Below, piece after piece: positions 35,144 through 45,880 of a stretch of DNA of 64,000 bases. Both the position numbers and the translations under genes were made by a program. A model generated the notes under the pieces. That model was not told the DNA's origin, did no database searches, and saw only the letters and a list, made by a program, of their open reading frames with translations. Each line of letters opens with the position of its first letter. The first letter of the stretch is position 1. Source of the DNA: Gigaspora margarita (Eukaryota > Glomeromycota > Glomeromycetes > Diversisporales > Gigasporaceae); the NCBI GenBank assembly GCA_009809945.1, contig WTPW01000609.1, positions 88,850-152,849 on the forward strand, written 5' to 3'.

Positions 35144-36711
35144 TTAAGTGTAAACCAACAGCCTAAAAATTTGAAAGGTTGATTGGTGGGAATTGGAGAG
35201 AGGGTCGAGGAATGATGAAGTGTGCTTTGTCATGAAAGTAGATTTGGTGGGGTTGACTTGTATGTCAGCCATCTGATAAAATGAGGTAGCTGCTTCAATG
35301 ATCTTCTCTAGCTCTGTTTTGGACTGCATGATCCATAGAGTATCATCCAGGTATGCCAGGACTGATACTGAGGTCTGGAGGTGCTTGGTAGATGGGTGGG
35401 TCAAGCTGGTTTGCCAAGATGTGGCTAGTGTGTATCCTGAGAAATGGGGGGCAATGTGGGTAATTAGGGGGTCATAATAGATTCTCCAAAACAGGGGTGT
35501 AATTGTTTCCTCTTGGTCGATTCCGTTTTTGATAGCGTAAAAATTTGTGAGCCTGAGGTTGGTGATAACTCGGTTTGTTCGGTCAGACAGAAGGTTGAAA
35601 AGAATGTTAATGAGCGGGGACGGCATTTGGCTTCTGTGTAATGATTTGTGGAAGAGCTCAAAGTTGACTGAGTCGTATGCCTTGCTCATGTCCTGCGATA
35701 GTAGCCAGAGTTGGTTTGTGTTACAGACTGAGTCTTCAATGACGTTGTTGAGGATATGAATTGGAATGGCTATAGAGTTGCCTAGGAGCACTACATAGTT
35801 GAAAGGTGAGAGGATGTCGTGTCTGGATAGAATGCTGTTTAGACAGTTGGTGAAAAGCTTAGTGTATAGTTTCTTAATATGTTCCACCAGGCTTATCGGT
35901 CTGGTATTAGTTAAGTTGCTGTCGAATATGGGTTTTTTGAAGATAGGAAAGATGCGGCCTTCTTTCCATTATTTTGGTATAGCTTGGGCAGAGAGACAGC
36001 AGTTGAAGAGAGATATAATGGCTAGTAGGAACTTTGGACCAGGATATTTAAGCATTTCATAGCTAATACCTGAAGGTCCGCAGGCCTTGTTGTTAGGAAG
36101 TTGACTAAGTGTAGTGAGAACCTCTTGGCTGATCTCTGAAAGGGCTGCAGTATACCAGTCTGAATTAATAGAGGGTTTGGGAGTGTATTCACCTTGCCAT
36201 CTAGAGTTGAATAAGTTTTGGTTTACCACGCGTGGGGCGGTCCAGTTGTCAAAGTGTTTTTGGATATGGGCCTTGATAGCAAGCGGGTCTGCAATAATGT
36301 CTTGTGCTAGTTTGATGTTGTCAAATCTGACTGGGTCCTTGTACCGATTTAAAATGCTATTTATCATGGAGGTAGGATGAGATATGAGTTTGGTACATCT
36401 CTTTTGAATAGACTCTGTAATTTGTTGCCTAATTTGCTTAATGTTTCGATATTGCGGGCATGGTATAGTTTTTTCCATTCTTGGTTTGTATTACAAATCC
36501 AGTCAGGGACTTGCATGTGTGTTGCTGATAGTGTTGGGATTTGAAGTTCGCAAGATTGGTTGATTTGTGTGATTGCGGGGTTGAGATAGACTAGGATTTT
36601 GGAACCATTTTTGAGGGCTTGTTTAACCATTCTGATTATGTTGCTGAGCTTTTTAAGGTTGTTGTGAAGGTTTGTTGCTACAGAAGAAAATATATGCTGG
36701 AAGTTACGCAT
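35144..36711 (-). pseudogene. LINE reverse transcriptase domain
   Basis: The N-terminal part 36711-35969 carries 'LPNNKACGPSGISYEMLKY', the LINE RT entry motif. One in-frame TAA (near 35969, 'AIPK*WKEGRIFPI') separates it from 35887-35144, same frame. That block has 'LSQDMSKAYDSV' (first catalytic Asp, residue 66 of the block), 'GIDQEETITPLFW' (normally GIxQGxxISP) and 'AYLDDTLWI' (YLDD box, residues 179-182), then 'VNPTKS' (motif D Lys). A frameshift precedes 36478. RT copies element RNA at the nicked target. YLDD instead of the common YADD/FADD is a subfamily mark or a mutation. Confidence 0.88.
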
Positions 36712-36878
36712 GCTAAATTTTTTGTTGGGGATGTGCTGTAAAGCTGCATTGCTAATACTGGTTTGGATTTTGTGGCATGAGGATTCAAGAGATTCAGGTG
36801 TGTTGGTTGTGAGCAGTGTGTTGTTTTGTGTAAGGTTGAGGCTGACCTTATTAGAAAAGATTTCCTATGACTCTTTGT

Positions 36879-37700
36879 TTATCGCTTTGTAGTTAAATAC
36901 TCTTCTACGGGTCTGGGTCTTATGTTTAGGCTTGCCTTGATAAGCGTGTGGAAAGGACCACCAAGATATAAGAATCTTGTGGTCACTTTGTGTACTTGTC
37001 GAAGAGTCTTTGGTGCATATGAGGTGAGATATGCTAGCACGGGGTGGTAAACCCATATGTAGTTGATTTGGCTATTGTATCTTGAACTCTGCCATGTTGG
37101 GATGTTGTTCTGTGTGTGTGAGGCGAGGTTGTACATGTTATTGTAGGACAGGAATTGAAGAAGTTTGTATTTGATTGAACTAGAATGGCTATTGTCTATA
37201 GTGGTGTTAAAATCCCCAGTTACTATGGGAAGTAAGTTTTGTGAGATAGCTTGCTGTATCCATTTAATCACCAGATTTTGTGTTTCAAGTCTTATATGTG
37301 CATTGTCGCTTGGGAGATAGGTTGAGATAATACGAAATTTGAAGTTGTGTTTGAAGAAAATGTCTATGGCAATTGCATAACCAGGGTGTGTGATAATATT
37401 GTGTATGTGGGGAGTAAGGTGTTTGCTGACCATGAGTGCAGTTCCTGCTTTGGAGCTGTTTGTACGGGACCAGAAGTATGTGTAGTAAGGGTTTTGTTAG
37501 ATTTGAATACTTCTTTGGATAGTTAAGGCTCCGTTAGGCTAATGATATTAAGGTTGTTAGTAAGACAAAATTGTTCCCAGACTTGTGTTTTTAAGTTTTG
37601 GTTAAGGCCGTGGATATTGTGGGTGTATATAGCAAGGGAGAGGGGACCGAATCTGTCTATTGGTTGGGGCAGAAGCATATTGTTTGATGTTGTTGATATG
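36879..37700 (-). pseudogene. LINE AP-like endonuclease domain
   Basis: Hallmarks of the endonuclease/exonuclease/phosphatase fold appear in order: 'IYTHNIHGLNQ' then 'IISLTE' near 37640-37530 (Asn and Glu motifs), 'IVTGDFNTT' near 37215 (catalytic Asp/Asn), 'INYIWV' near 37055 (normally IDYIW) and 'SDHKILIS' near 36985 (catalytic Asp-His). Motifs are spread over three frames, so frameshifts have occurred. The domain nicks target DNA to prime reverse transcription. The Asn in INYIW replaces the usual Asp. Confidence 0.8.
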
Positions 37701-37717
37701 GTTGTAGCTTGGGGGTT

Positions 37718-40117
37718 TCAATGGAAGTCATTAATAAATAGTTTAGCTTGTGTCCATTGGTACAGAGGGTACCAGTGGTGGAGTGGGGTGGTTGTCTGTT
37801 GAACTAGTATCCATTGGAGTTGAGATATCATCAGTGGTGTAGAGTGATTATCTATAGGATTGCTATTTGAGTTGTCTGGTACTGCTGTTGTTTGTTGAGT
37901 GCTGCTGTCTGAGTTGTCAGATATTCCAGGAGAGAGTGCTAGGTGAGTACCTGCATGTGAATGTTCCGTGCTAGGTGAGGCTGGTCTTGATGGGTTACCC
38001 AACCCGAATATGCTCCATTGGGGTGTTGGGAGAGGAGGCAGTTCTAGTATGAAGTCTGGAATGTTCTTAACTTTGAAGTGCTGTCTCAGGGTTTGCATAG
38101 TGGGGGTTACACTTTGCTGAGATGTGATTAGTAATGTTAACTCAATGTTTTGTTCTGCGAGAGCTATATTGAGGTCCTTAATGTTTTCTGGCAAAGATGA
38201 GAGAGATGGTGTATCTGCTTCAGCTTCTTCTGTAGGCTCATTAGGTGTTTGAATCCATTCACTCAGGAGTTGTGTGAAATAGTAATGTTTACGAAGTTCT
38301 CTAACAGTTTCAGTGAGCTGCTTAAGTGTTACAATAAGGAAGGGAATGTTAAAGTCTTCCATGATTTGGTCTATTTTTGGGAGGTTTGGTTTGCTGGTAG
38401 GGTTAGCCTGCATGATGTGTTCTGGGAGTGGGAGTTTGAATCTGTAGTATGGTGTGATTTGCTTTAGGAACTCTTTGGCATCCTGGTCATCGGTGATTGG
38501 AAAAGTGAATTGGGTGAGTGTTTTGATCTTGTTGGTATCTGAGAGGAGAGAGAGTCTCACGCTGAAGTAATCATTAGATAAGAGTTTGAATGTGTGGTAT
38601 TCTCTGAGTTCGGTGACCACTTCTGAGAGCGGGGTCAGTGACGTAGTTGGGTTAAATGGGAAGAATCCTCTAACTGCATGGTTGAGCTCTTGGTATGTAG
38701 AAGGAAGGGGCTTTTTTTTGGGTGGTAGGTCAAAGTATACTGGTGGTATCTTGCCATCCACTTCGTAGTAGTCTGCGAGCATCTTTTTGAATTCTCCTAT
38801 ATGGGGGAGTGCACTCCGATGTGTAATCAGGAAGTAATGTTGCAGGCTTGGAATGAGTTCATTATAGTGGGAGGGGAGTGGTGGAAGTTTTGCGAATTAT
38901 GTATCTGGGAGTTCACTGAATTTGAAGACCTTGCGTAGTGCGTTAACGACTCCTCAAGTGTGTGATCATTGCTTGATGGGAAGTGAAAAAGGTAGGATGT
39001 CTATTATCTCACTAGGGATCTGCTCTGGATGGCCAGGAAGTGGTGCTAGCTTCTCTTCGAATGCTTTGATAATTTCTGTTTTGATTTTCTTAAGAGTTTC
39101 CTTGTCGTTTTCGTCTTTAATTTGCAGGAAGCCTCTGGTGTATTGTAATAGCTCAAATTTGGCTTTAGGTATGAGCCTGCTAAAGTTGGCATTTGAGAGG
39201 TATTGCCCGATATGCATTGTTTTTAACATAGAGTATATGGTGCTGCGTGTTTTACGATCTGTTAAGGTGATTTCATTTGCAGTTTTGTATGCTTTAAGCG
39301 CATTATCGAACAAGCTAGTATATTCCTTTTGGTGTGCAGGTTTGGTCTTAGGGTTTTGGGTGAATGTAGTAAAGAACCATGTATCGTGGTGAACAAATTT
39401 AAGGTAAATTGCTGCGGGAAGTGGAAACTGTGTGGGAATTGTGGCTAGTTTGTATGAGACAAATTTGAAGATGCCCTCAGTTGATTCGAGTGCGGCTGCA
39501 ATATTGTCGAATGACCATGCTTGGGTATCAAATGGGGTACTGCTTGGTTCTTCAGTTTTATCTGTACAGTAGAAGCCCACTCTGTGTAGTCCATGGGTTC
39601 TATGCTGGGTATGTTTGGGCCTGCTTTTGCCTTTGCGATTTGGCAATAGAGTAGTTTGATGACACGTGGGATGGTATCAAGAGTTGTTTGGGTTGCTTTG
39701 TTTGGGAGTGTGGTTTGAGAAGATACAATACGGGACCATTTTTTACCAGTACTAGTCGAGTTGGCTGGGGTGGCTGCTGCAGGGTACTGTGGATGATAGG
39801 CTGGAGATCCGGTCGGCAGGTGTGGATGGGCGGTGTATCGGGGGATGGTCTGCAGATCTTTCAGGCTGTAGTACAGACCTTTCTAACATTGTTCTTTGCA
39901 TGTGGGGGTACACAAGCTCTGTTGGGGGTGTTGTACTGCTGTGAGTAGATAACACCTCCTCTGAATTCTTGTTGATAGGTGCAGGTAGGGTGCTGTTGGC
40001 TATTTTACATTCTTTGTTGCTGCCAATAGTGTCATTGTCTGTTTCCGTGTCAGTAAAGGAATTGTATGGGATTAATAGGTCGCTATTGGTGCTTGGTTTT
40101 TTTGTGTAAGGTTTCAT
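37718..40117 (-). pseudogene. LINE ORF1, main segment with stops
   Basis: A single frame runs 40117-37718 and on into the endonuclease start, interrupted by clusters of stops near 39750-39650 (TAG, TAA, TGA), 38965-38880 (TGA, TGA, TAA) and 37715 (TGA). Open blocks encode 121, 226 and 354 residues. The last block has repeated motifs of the form 'LTETVRELRKHYYFTQLLSEW' / 'LSEVVTELREYHTFKLLSNDY', suggesting an internal duplication in the protein, then a Pro/Ser/Thr-rich tail. Family not recognised. The position before the endonuclease makes it the ORF1 (RNA-binding) equivalent. Confidence 0.6.
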
Positions 40118-40677
40118 TGCTGTCTATAGGGCTGAATTAGGGTAGCGATATCCTTGCTTCGGGTTGTTTTGAGGGTTTTTGTATTAATATTTACGGAGCC
40201 ATCTTCCTGTTGCACTAGGTCAAACAGGACTAATTGGTTTGTGTCGCTGTGTTGGCATATCCAGTGGGCTAGAAACTTTACAAGGTTGGGAATTTTTCCC
40301 AGTTTGGTAATAGTGGTATAGAAGTAGTACTTGTCGTTGTACTCAGGTATGGTAGGAACAGAGAAGATTACAGTGAATGAGAGTTTGGTCCAGTCGCTGA
40401 TACTAATTTCCACAAATTCTTTTGTGTGTTCTACTTCTAAAGTATTAGCCTTTGTGTCAGTGGTGGTTTCTTTTAATTGGGCTGATTTATGGGGGAAAAA
40501 CCAGGTGCCAAGAGCTGAGGAGGAGCTGCCGGAGGACATGATTTGTGCCGCTGTTTTTGAGTCTGGTTCGTGTTTAGTACTTGAGTGTTTAGAGTTTTTA
40601 GTTAGGATGGGGATAGTATTGTGTACTGTGCTATTGAGAACCTGTTGGTCCTTAGAACTGTTACTGCCCAGTGGCAA
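40114..40677 (-). pseudogene. LINE ORF1, first segment
   Basis: About 188 codons open on the minus strand, extending upstream to about 40735 without an ATG, so the start is uncertain; the position given is a TTG. Polar, Ser/Thr-rich N-terminus (residues 1-60), then a more hydrophobic part ('KLSFTVIFSVP', 'YYFYTTITKLGK'). It ends in TGA overlapping an ATG of the next frame by four bases (ATGA at 40114-40117). LINE ORF1 proteins bind element RNA, but no zinc knuckle or RRM was recognised here. The ATGA junction could be a frameshift mutation or true stop-start coupling. Confidence 0.6.
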
Positions 40678-40967
40678 GAAATCTGTCTTGTTGCTTGTTT
40701 TTTGGTTAATCGCTTCTAGTCGTCTGGGTTATGAACTTTTTATAAATATTGCACCTTTTTTAGGTTAACTTTCAGGTGCTGAGCGAGTTTACTTAATGGC
40801 CGAAAGTCACTTTACTTAATAAAATTCTTGTCATAGGAAAAAAATTTTTTTTGTTCTTGTTTTGGTAAAAAGGATCTATGGGAAGAGTTTTTTTTGATTT
40901 TTATAATTTGTCTAGAATTAATTAATAAAAATTTGTGATTTATAAAATTTTTTATTATTTTATTAAT

Positions 40968-41841
40968 TTTTTTTTTTTTCGTTTTACAACAGGAGCCTAA
41001 CTCTTTATCTTTATTGAATTCAATATTATTACATGCAAGAAAATAATATATTACAAATATTAGAATAAAAAACTCAGACTTCATGATGGCCTGCTGCTAC
41101 CATTCAATCTTTATCTGCGGCCCAAAGTTAGCTGAACAAGTCATCTTACGATAACCTGTCAGACTTTAAAAATAAAAATTGTTAACATTGATAAACCTTG
41201 CCCAGCTAAAACGTCCAAGGCCCTAATATGTTAAATGAAAAGCAGTCATATAAACCGGACTGCTTGAAAAAAGCTTCTAGAATTTTCTTCTAGTGTATTC
41301 CCCAAGAGTCTCACACATCAGTTCACATCACTTGATTCCAAGCCACTTGTGATAGTTGTATCCAATTTAGTAGATGTCTTTCCTTTTTGGGAGTAGTAAA
41401 CACTGCAGATCTTTTGAAGGGGGTGCGCCAAAATGCCCACTTTTTTGAAAATTCTACACAAACTAGCGACACCAAAAAATTTACTTGTAGCCGAGGTAAG
41501 GACAGTAGTTTTTCCCATAAGGTCCCAGTTCCATCAAAGCGCCACCAAGTTTTTCTCAATTCCAAACCCCAGCTGTTTTGGTGAGTGATAAACTCTAAGC
41601 TTGTCAGCAGATAGTCTATGAACTTTACCTCTAAATGACAAGTGCCAAAGCCAGAGCAGTGAGTGACAAACTCTAAAGCAATTAGCAGATACTCAGTTAG
41701 CTGTATCTCTAAATAATAGCTGCCCAGGTGCATGTTTTTTCTTAGTTCTTCCACTATTTCTTGAGACGTTACTTCTGAAGTGTTAGCATGTATGTTGGTA
41801 CAAGTGATCAGTGGATAGAGTTACGAAAGATCTTTTTTTCA
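40968..41841 (-). mobile_element. Poly-A insertion of 874 bp (LINE-tail type)
   Basis: A 15-bp target duplication TATTATTTTATTAAT lies at 40953-40967 and 41842-41856, with a T-run (A-tail on minus) at 40967-40979, proving reverse-transcribed insertion. 41323-41754 is an open minus frame (143 aa) containing a twofold repeat ('YLLIALEFVTH' / 'YLLTSLEFITH'). Its later part, 'FSKKWAFWRTPFKRSAVF', resembles the protein at 60155-60610. The 3' end resembles, but differs from, that of 32272-40912. Probably a 5'-truncated or short non-autonomous LINE relative. Confidence 0.75.
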
Positions 41842-41954
41842 TATTATTTTATTAATAAAATTTATAAAATCTTATAATTCATAAAATTTTACTAATTAAT
41901 TCCAATTTTATGCACTAAGTAAACTTATTCAGCACCAAAAAAAAATATATAAAT

Positions 41955-42110
41955 ATTTTTGAACCTGAACCAGTCTGCAGCTTTGGACCAAACTTGGACT
42001 AAACACAAACTTGACTAAAAAGTCTAAATATAAAAGTCTGAGTCTGGTTTGAAAATCAAACCAAACTTAAACTTGACTAAAGTCTAGTTTAGTTTGGTTC
42101 ATAGAAGCAC
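41955..42110. repeat. TTTGGTCCAAACTT-rich repeat
   Basis: Repeats ACCAAACTTGGACTAAAC / AGTCTAGTTTAGTTTGG words, in inverse orientation to 28255-28395. Ends with GGTTCATAGAAGC, the near-complement of GCTTCTAGGTTC at 28250. Decayed MITE-like repeat. Confidence 0.45.
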
Positions 42111-42247
42111 TAATCTTAACTATAATATTTAAGTTTCCTATTGTCTAAAGTGTAGTGAGGACTCTATAGTACAGCAATGAATATGATTTTGTATTGGATT
42201 CCAGTTACATATACACATATTAGCCAATTAGCTATAGAAATTAACAC

Positions 42248-42434
42248 TAGAGTTAATACCTCTATCCAAATTTATATATTTGGATATATACTATGTCATG
42301 TGATATAATATAACATAGTGTTTTCTTTTCAAATTTAAATAAATTCAGATTTAAATTTATATCTGGATATATACTATAATAAAACTAGATTAATTCAGAT
42401 ATAAAAAATATATCTGAGTTAGATATTAACTCTA
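42248..42434. mobile_element. hAT-like MITE, 187 bp
   Basis: TAGAGTTAATACC ... GATATTAACTCTA ends with a perfect 8-bp duplication ATTAACAC (42240-42247, 42435-42442). The interior repeats TATATCTGGATATATAC words. Non-coding. Confidence 0.85.
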
Positions 42435-42527
42435 ATTAACACAGATCAGTCCAATATTTATTCTTGGCTTTGGTTACAAACGTTATCAATTTTTCTAATT
42501 AATAATATTATAACTAGTATTGAAATT

Positions 42528-42530
<3 letters not shown>

Positions 42531-42561
<31 letters not shown>

Positions 42562-43897
42562 TGTTAAGGTGAGGTCATGCCTCTGGTCTTTATTGAATGT
42601 ATATTGATCATTACAACGTCGCTGTACAATCTTTTTTTTTTTATTTTAACCCTAGAGCTATGCTAGGGGCGCTGTTGGCGCTTCTTTTATTAAGGTCAAT
42701 TTTTGGTCATGGGATCTCTATACACGAGTCCCTACATTTTTGTACATATTTGTAATGATCTACATCTATGCATCTATTACTATTTTTACCGTGGCTAACN
42801 GGTACTAAGCCTTCCTAATTTTTTTATTGTTTTTACCGTGGCTAATCAGTACTAAGCCATCCTATTTTATTCAACCAGAGTCATCCGGCGGTGTTATCGG
42901 CATCCGACCCATTTTGAACCTTCTAGAACTTTTTCGTCCCCAAGGCAAGAAACAGATCAGAACGAATCCTCGTTAGGGCAGACTACTCCATGCTCCGTCC
43001 AATTCAANCTGGAGCGGTTATCCTTCCGTTTCNGNTAATTCCGGTCGATCATTAAANAAAGAACAGGTCAACTGCAAACCCAACGTGGCTGTGCCATCCA
43101 AACGTGGTCCTGGCATCCTAATTCAAGTCGTCCTTCACATGTTCGTGTGTAGTTATTTCACCGTTCGTAAGACTTGAACTGGCAACCTTGCGCTTGAAGC
43201 AGTTAGTGTCCTGGGAGCGCAACCACTACGCTATTGACCCGCAGGACTGTACAATCTTTTTATATACTATCTACTTAAGCACCAAGACTTGGACTAATTT
43301 AACTATAACCTAAACCTACTAGAATCTTCCATATTCCTATTTATATGGCTGACCTGAATTTGTACATCCCTCTTCAACCAACAATTGGTATTCACATATC
43401 TGCCACTTTACCTATACTACCTAGTATTATTACTTCCAATTTGGTGTCAGTTGCCAGGTAGGCGCTTTATACTTCCAAACTGGTGTACCTGAGTCCCCTA
43501 CTAGTGTACTTATCGGGAGTTCGTATCTCAAGCCATGCAACTGCTTCTACCACATTGGATAAGTATTTCAAGCCTGCATGCTGCTGCAACTAGCCGATTT
43601 TCCTGCATTTTCAGGGCCCTGGATTTAGCATTCCATATTTGGTAATGTGCAAATGACTGTACTTCCCACTATGGTAACAAATGACTGAGCATGTTTTGCA
43701 AATGCTTCCAGCTATCAGATATAGTTGGATGCCATCATGAGGCTCTGGAGAACCATAATGCACTCTACATGCACCTATACCTGCCTATCCTGTATTGGTA
43801 GTCCTGGCCTCCCTTAATGTCTGAGGACTCCTATATGGGTACGCCTAGAGCCCGTTAGGCCTTGACACATACACGCCTCTATGCTTCTACTTCTTAC
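42531..43897 (-). mobile_element. 5'-truncated LINE copy hosting a SINE
   Basis: A 17-bp target duplication CTAGTATTGAAATTAGT (42514-42530, 43898-43914) and a T-run at 42530-42560 (minus-strand A-tail). The 3' end (AAGGTGAGGTCATGCC, TCTTTATTGAAT, ACCTAAACCTACTAGA) matches the 3' end of the LINE at 32272-40912. About 750 bp of LINE remains; 42637-43246 is a later SINE insertion. Confidence 0.85.
42637..43246 (-). mobile_element. tRNA-derived SINE nested in the LINE copy
   Basis: Perfect 15-bp target duplication CTGTACAATCTTTTT (42622-42636, 43247-43261). On the minus strand the head shows an A box TAGCGTAGTGGTTGCGC (about 43216-43232) and a B box GGTTGCCAGTTCAAGTC (43171-43187), like the SINE at 26020. 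A stretch of about 56 bp, ACCGTGGCTAA...GGTACTAAGCC, is duplicated at about 42790-42870. Ns at 42800, 43008, 43033, 43035 and 43057. Confidence 0.88.
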
Positions 43898-44118
43898 CTA
43901 GTATTGAAATTAGTGTTTTTAAAATTTTTATAAAAATACTATTTAAATTTGTAAATAGTAAAATTTTTAACAAAAAATTTATTGAGAAAAATAAAATAAT
44001 AATATTGTTTTTTTATAAGTCTATAAAAAAAGAATTGCTAATTGTCATAGGTTTTGCTATTCACACTATAGTAAATGTAAATTACCTCAATTTTGTTACT
44101 TAAATATTTTAACTTTGA

Positions 44119-44454
44119 GTTTTACTAAAACACACCTATAGTGTTTTACACCATGTTACACAAAACTATCAGAATAGCCAATCAAAATTTTAGATCAGAT
44201 GTAACAGAAAATTTCATTTTTTTGTTTATTTTTTTAAAAAAAACATTCATATCTCAAAATTTTGCTTATAAAACCAACTTTGGGACTCTAATAAAAAAAA
44301 TTTCTTGCTTAATTTTCCAGGTATCACTCTAATCCTAAAGTAATCAAAATTTATTTTTTGTTTTATAAAAATTTTGTTTTTTTGTTTTTGTTACACGGAT
44401 TTGCAAATCTAATTTACCTATGGTGGTAAAACACTATAAGTGCGTTTTATAATA
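44119..44454. mobile_element. MITE with ACTAAAACACACC ends
   Basis: The left end TTTACTAAAACACACCTATAG and the right end CTATAAGTGCGTTTTAT are inverted repeats; TAGTGTTTTACACCAT is mirrored by ATGGTGGTAAAACACTA. Related to 31431-31784. No coding content of note. Confidence 0.65.
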
Positions 44455-44457
44455 ATT

Positions 44458-44833
44458 GTTAATTGGTAGATCGCAGTTAAAGGGAACAAAAATTGATAAA
44501 CCTTATAATAAACAAAATCGGAAATTCATATATTTTTCCTATAGTGTAGGAATGGGGCTTGCTTACATATAAAAGTATTTTTTTATTAAGCAACCCTTTC
44601 TTCTTGCTTAATTAAAAGCTGTAGAGCTAATTATTGTGATTCTAATGGTAGTAAAATCATCTAAATCGGTTTGATAGATCATAAGCTACGAGTATTTTTC
44701 AATTGTTTACTATAGAGTTTTTGTTTATGAATTGAAGCACATGGCGTTCCACTTACTATATAAGGTAATAGTCACATGCCCGCCGATTTTTACTATGAAA
44801 TTTGTTCCCTTTAACTGCGGACTACCAATTAAC
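44458..44833. mobile_element. 376-bp element with 36-bp terminal inverted repeats
   Basis: GTTAATTGGTAGATCGCAGT and onward (TAAAGGGAACAAA) is mirrored at the right end, with about three mismatches over 36 bp. TTAA lies within both ends, compatible with a TTAA-targeting element. Starts four bases after the previous MITE. Non-coding. Confidence 0.75.
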
Positions 44834-45355
44834 TTTTAAAAATTTGTTTTAATATTATCTTTATAAATTCTTGACTGAATTTGATAAAAAGTTTTTTATT
44901 TGAATTCTATAGATTTGTAAAATTAAAATAAAAAATTTTTATTAAATTTGTTAAGAACTCATAAAGATATCTTTAATGAAAGTTTCTGTAAACAATTTTA
45001 GCATAGCTTCTTTGTTATATATATTTTTAGAAGAAAAAACTTTTATTAAAAATATCTATAAGTTCTTAACCAAATTCGATTAAAATTTTGATTTTAATTC
45101 TATAGATCTATAGAATTAAAATAAAAAACATTTTATTGAATTTGGTCAAAATCTGTAAATATATATATTCTATAAAAGTCATTGTAAATAGCTTTTTTGT
45201 AATATATATTTTTAGAAATAAAAAAATTTTGTTAAAGGTATTTCTACAAGTTCTTTACAAATTCAATGAAAATATTTTTATTTTAACTTTATAGCTTCAT
45301 AGAATTAAAATAAAAAATTTTATCGAACTTGGTCAAAAACTCATAGAGATAGAAC

Positions 45356-45644
45356 AGGACCCCAGACATCTCTTATAGGCATAACTAGAATTTGGCCAAT
45401 TTTGATCTAATTTGCTAAAAATGACAAAATCTATTTACTTTAATAACTTCTAATTCAGTAATCAGAATTGAATAAACTTTTTTTTGTAGATGCACCTCAC
45501 TAAAAGCTTTATTTTAAAAAAGTTCATTCAAATTGAACTACTGAATGCCAAATAATTGCCAAACCTGTTTTTTGCTTCTCAAATTTTAGGTGTTTTTGCT
45601 AAAAAATTTCAAGTATGACCTCTAAACTAGATGTCTGGGGTCCT
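45356..45644. mobile_element. MITE with AGGACCCCAGACATCT ends (289 bp)
   Basis: AGGACCCCAGACATCT / AGATGTCTGGGGTCCT are perfect 16-bp inverted repeats. No clear target duplication. The end sequence is related to that of the next element (AGGACCCCGAATAATC). Confidence 0.78.
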
Positions 45645-45880
45645 AATAGGACCCTGAACAATCTATATAAGGTCATATTTGAAAAATTGTTAATATAAAA
45701 CCTTTTTTTAAAAAAAGGTTATATTGAAAAGTAGATATTGAATAAAAAGGTTATATTTGAAAACAGCTAAGGGGCATTTCATTTTTTATATAATTTTTAT
45801 TATAGATATATGGGTCAGGTGGTAATCACGTCTATATATAATATATATATAATATATATATTAAATTATATATCTGATAT

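Larger units (their letters stand above)
32272..40912 (-). mobile_element. Near full-length non-LTR retrotransposon (LINE), EEP-RT-RNase H type
   Basis: Minus strand. The A-tail appears as T13 at 32271-32283. A 14-bp target duplication TAGAATTAATTAAT lies at 32258-32271 and 40913-40926. Order from 5': ORF1 region (40677-37718), AP-like endonuclease (about 37700-36880), reverse transcriptase (about 36711-35144), RNase H (about 34080-33420), Cys-rich tail (33291-32439). This architecture fits the I/Tad group of LINEs. The copy has several frameshifts and at least seven in-frame stops, so it is dead. Scattered Ns at 33651-34119 add uncertainty. The region is visibly GC-richer than its surroundings. 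The 3' end (...TTTATTGAATAATTTAT on plus after AAGGTGAGGCC) is shared with 42531-43897. Confidence 0.9.
32226..41938. mobile_element. Palindromic MITE (type A) split by two insertions
   Basis: The left arm 32226-32271 (AGGTGCTGAATAAGTTTAC...), the middle 40927-40967 and the right arm 41857-41938 (...AAGTAAACTTATTCAGCACC) together form one type-A palindrome of about 170 bp. It is interrupted by a LINE (32272-40912) and then by a shorter poly-A element (40968-41841), each with its own target duplication. Confidence 0.82.

Noticed and set aside
34481-40768. Plus-strand open frames across the LINE
   Set aside because: Shadows of minus-strand LINE coding sequence; none carries a recognisable domain.
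43160-43246. Functional tRNA gene on the minus strand
   Set aside because: It is the head of the SINE 42637-43246, with a perfect 15-bp target duplication.
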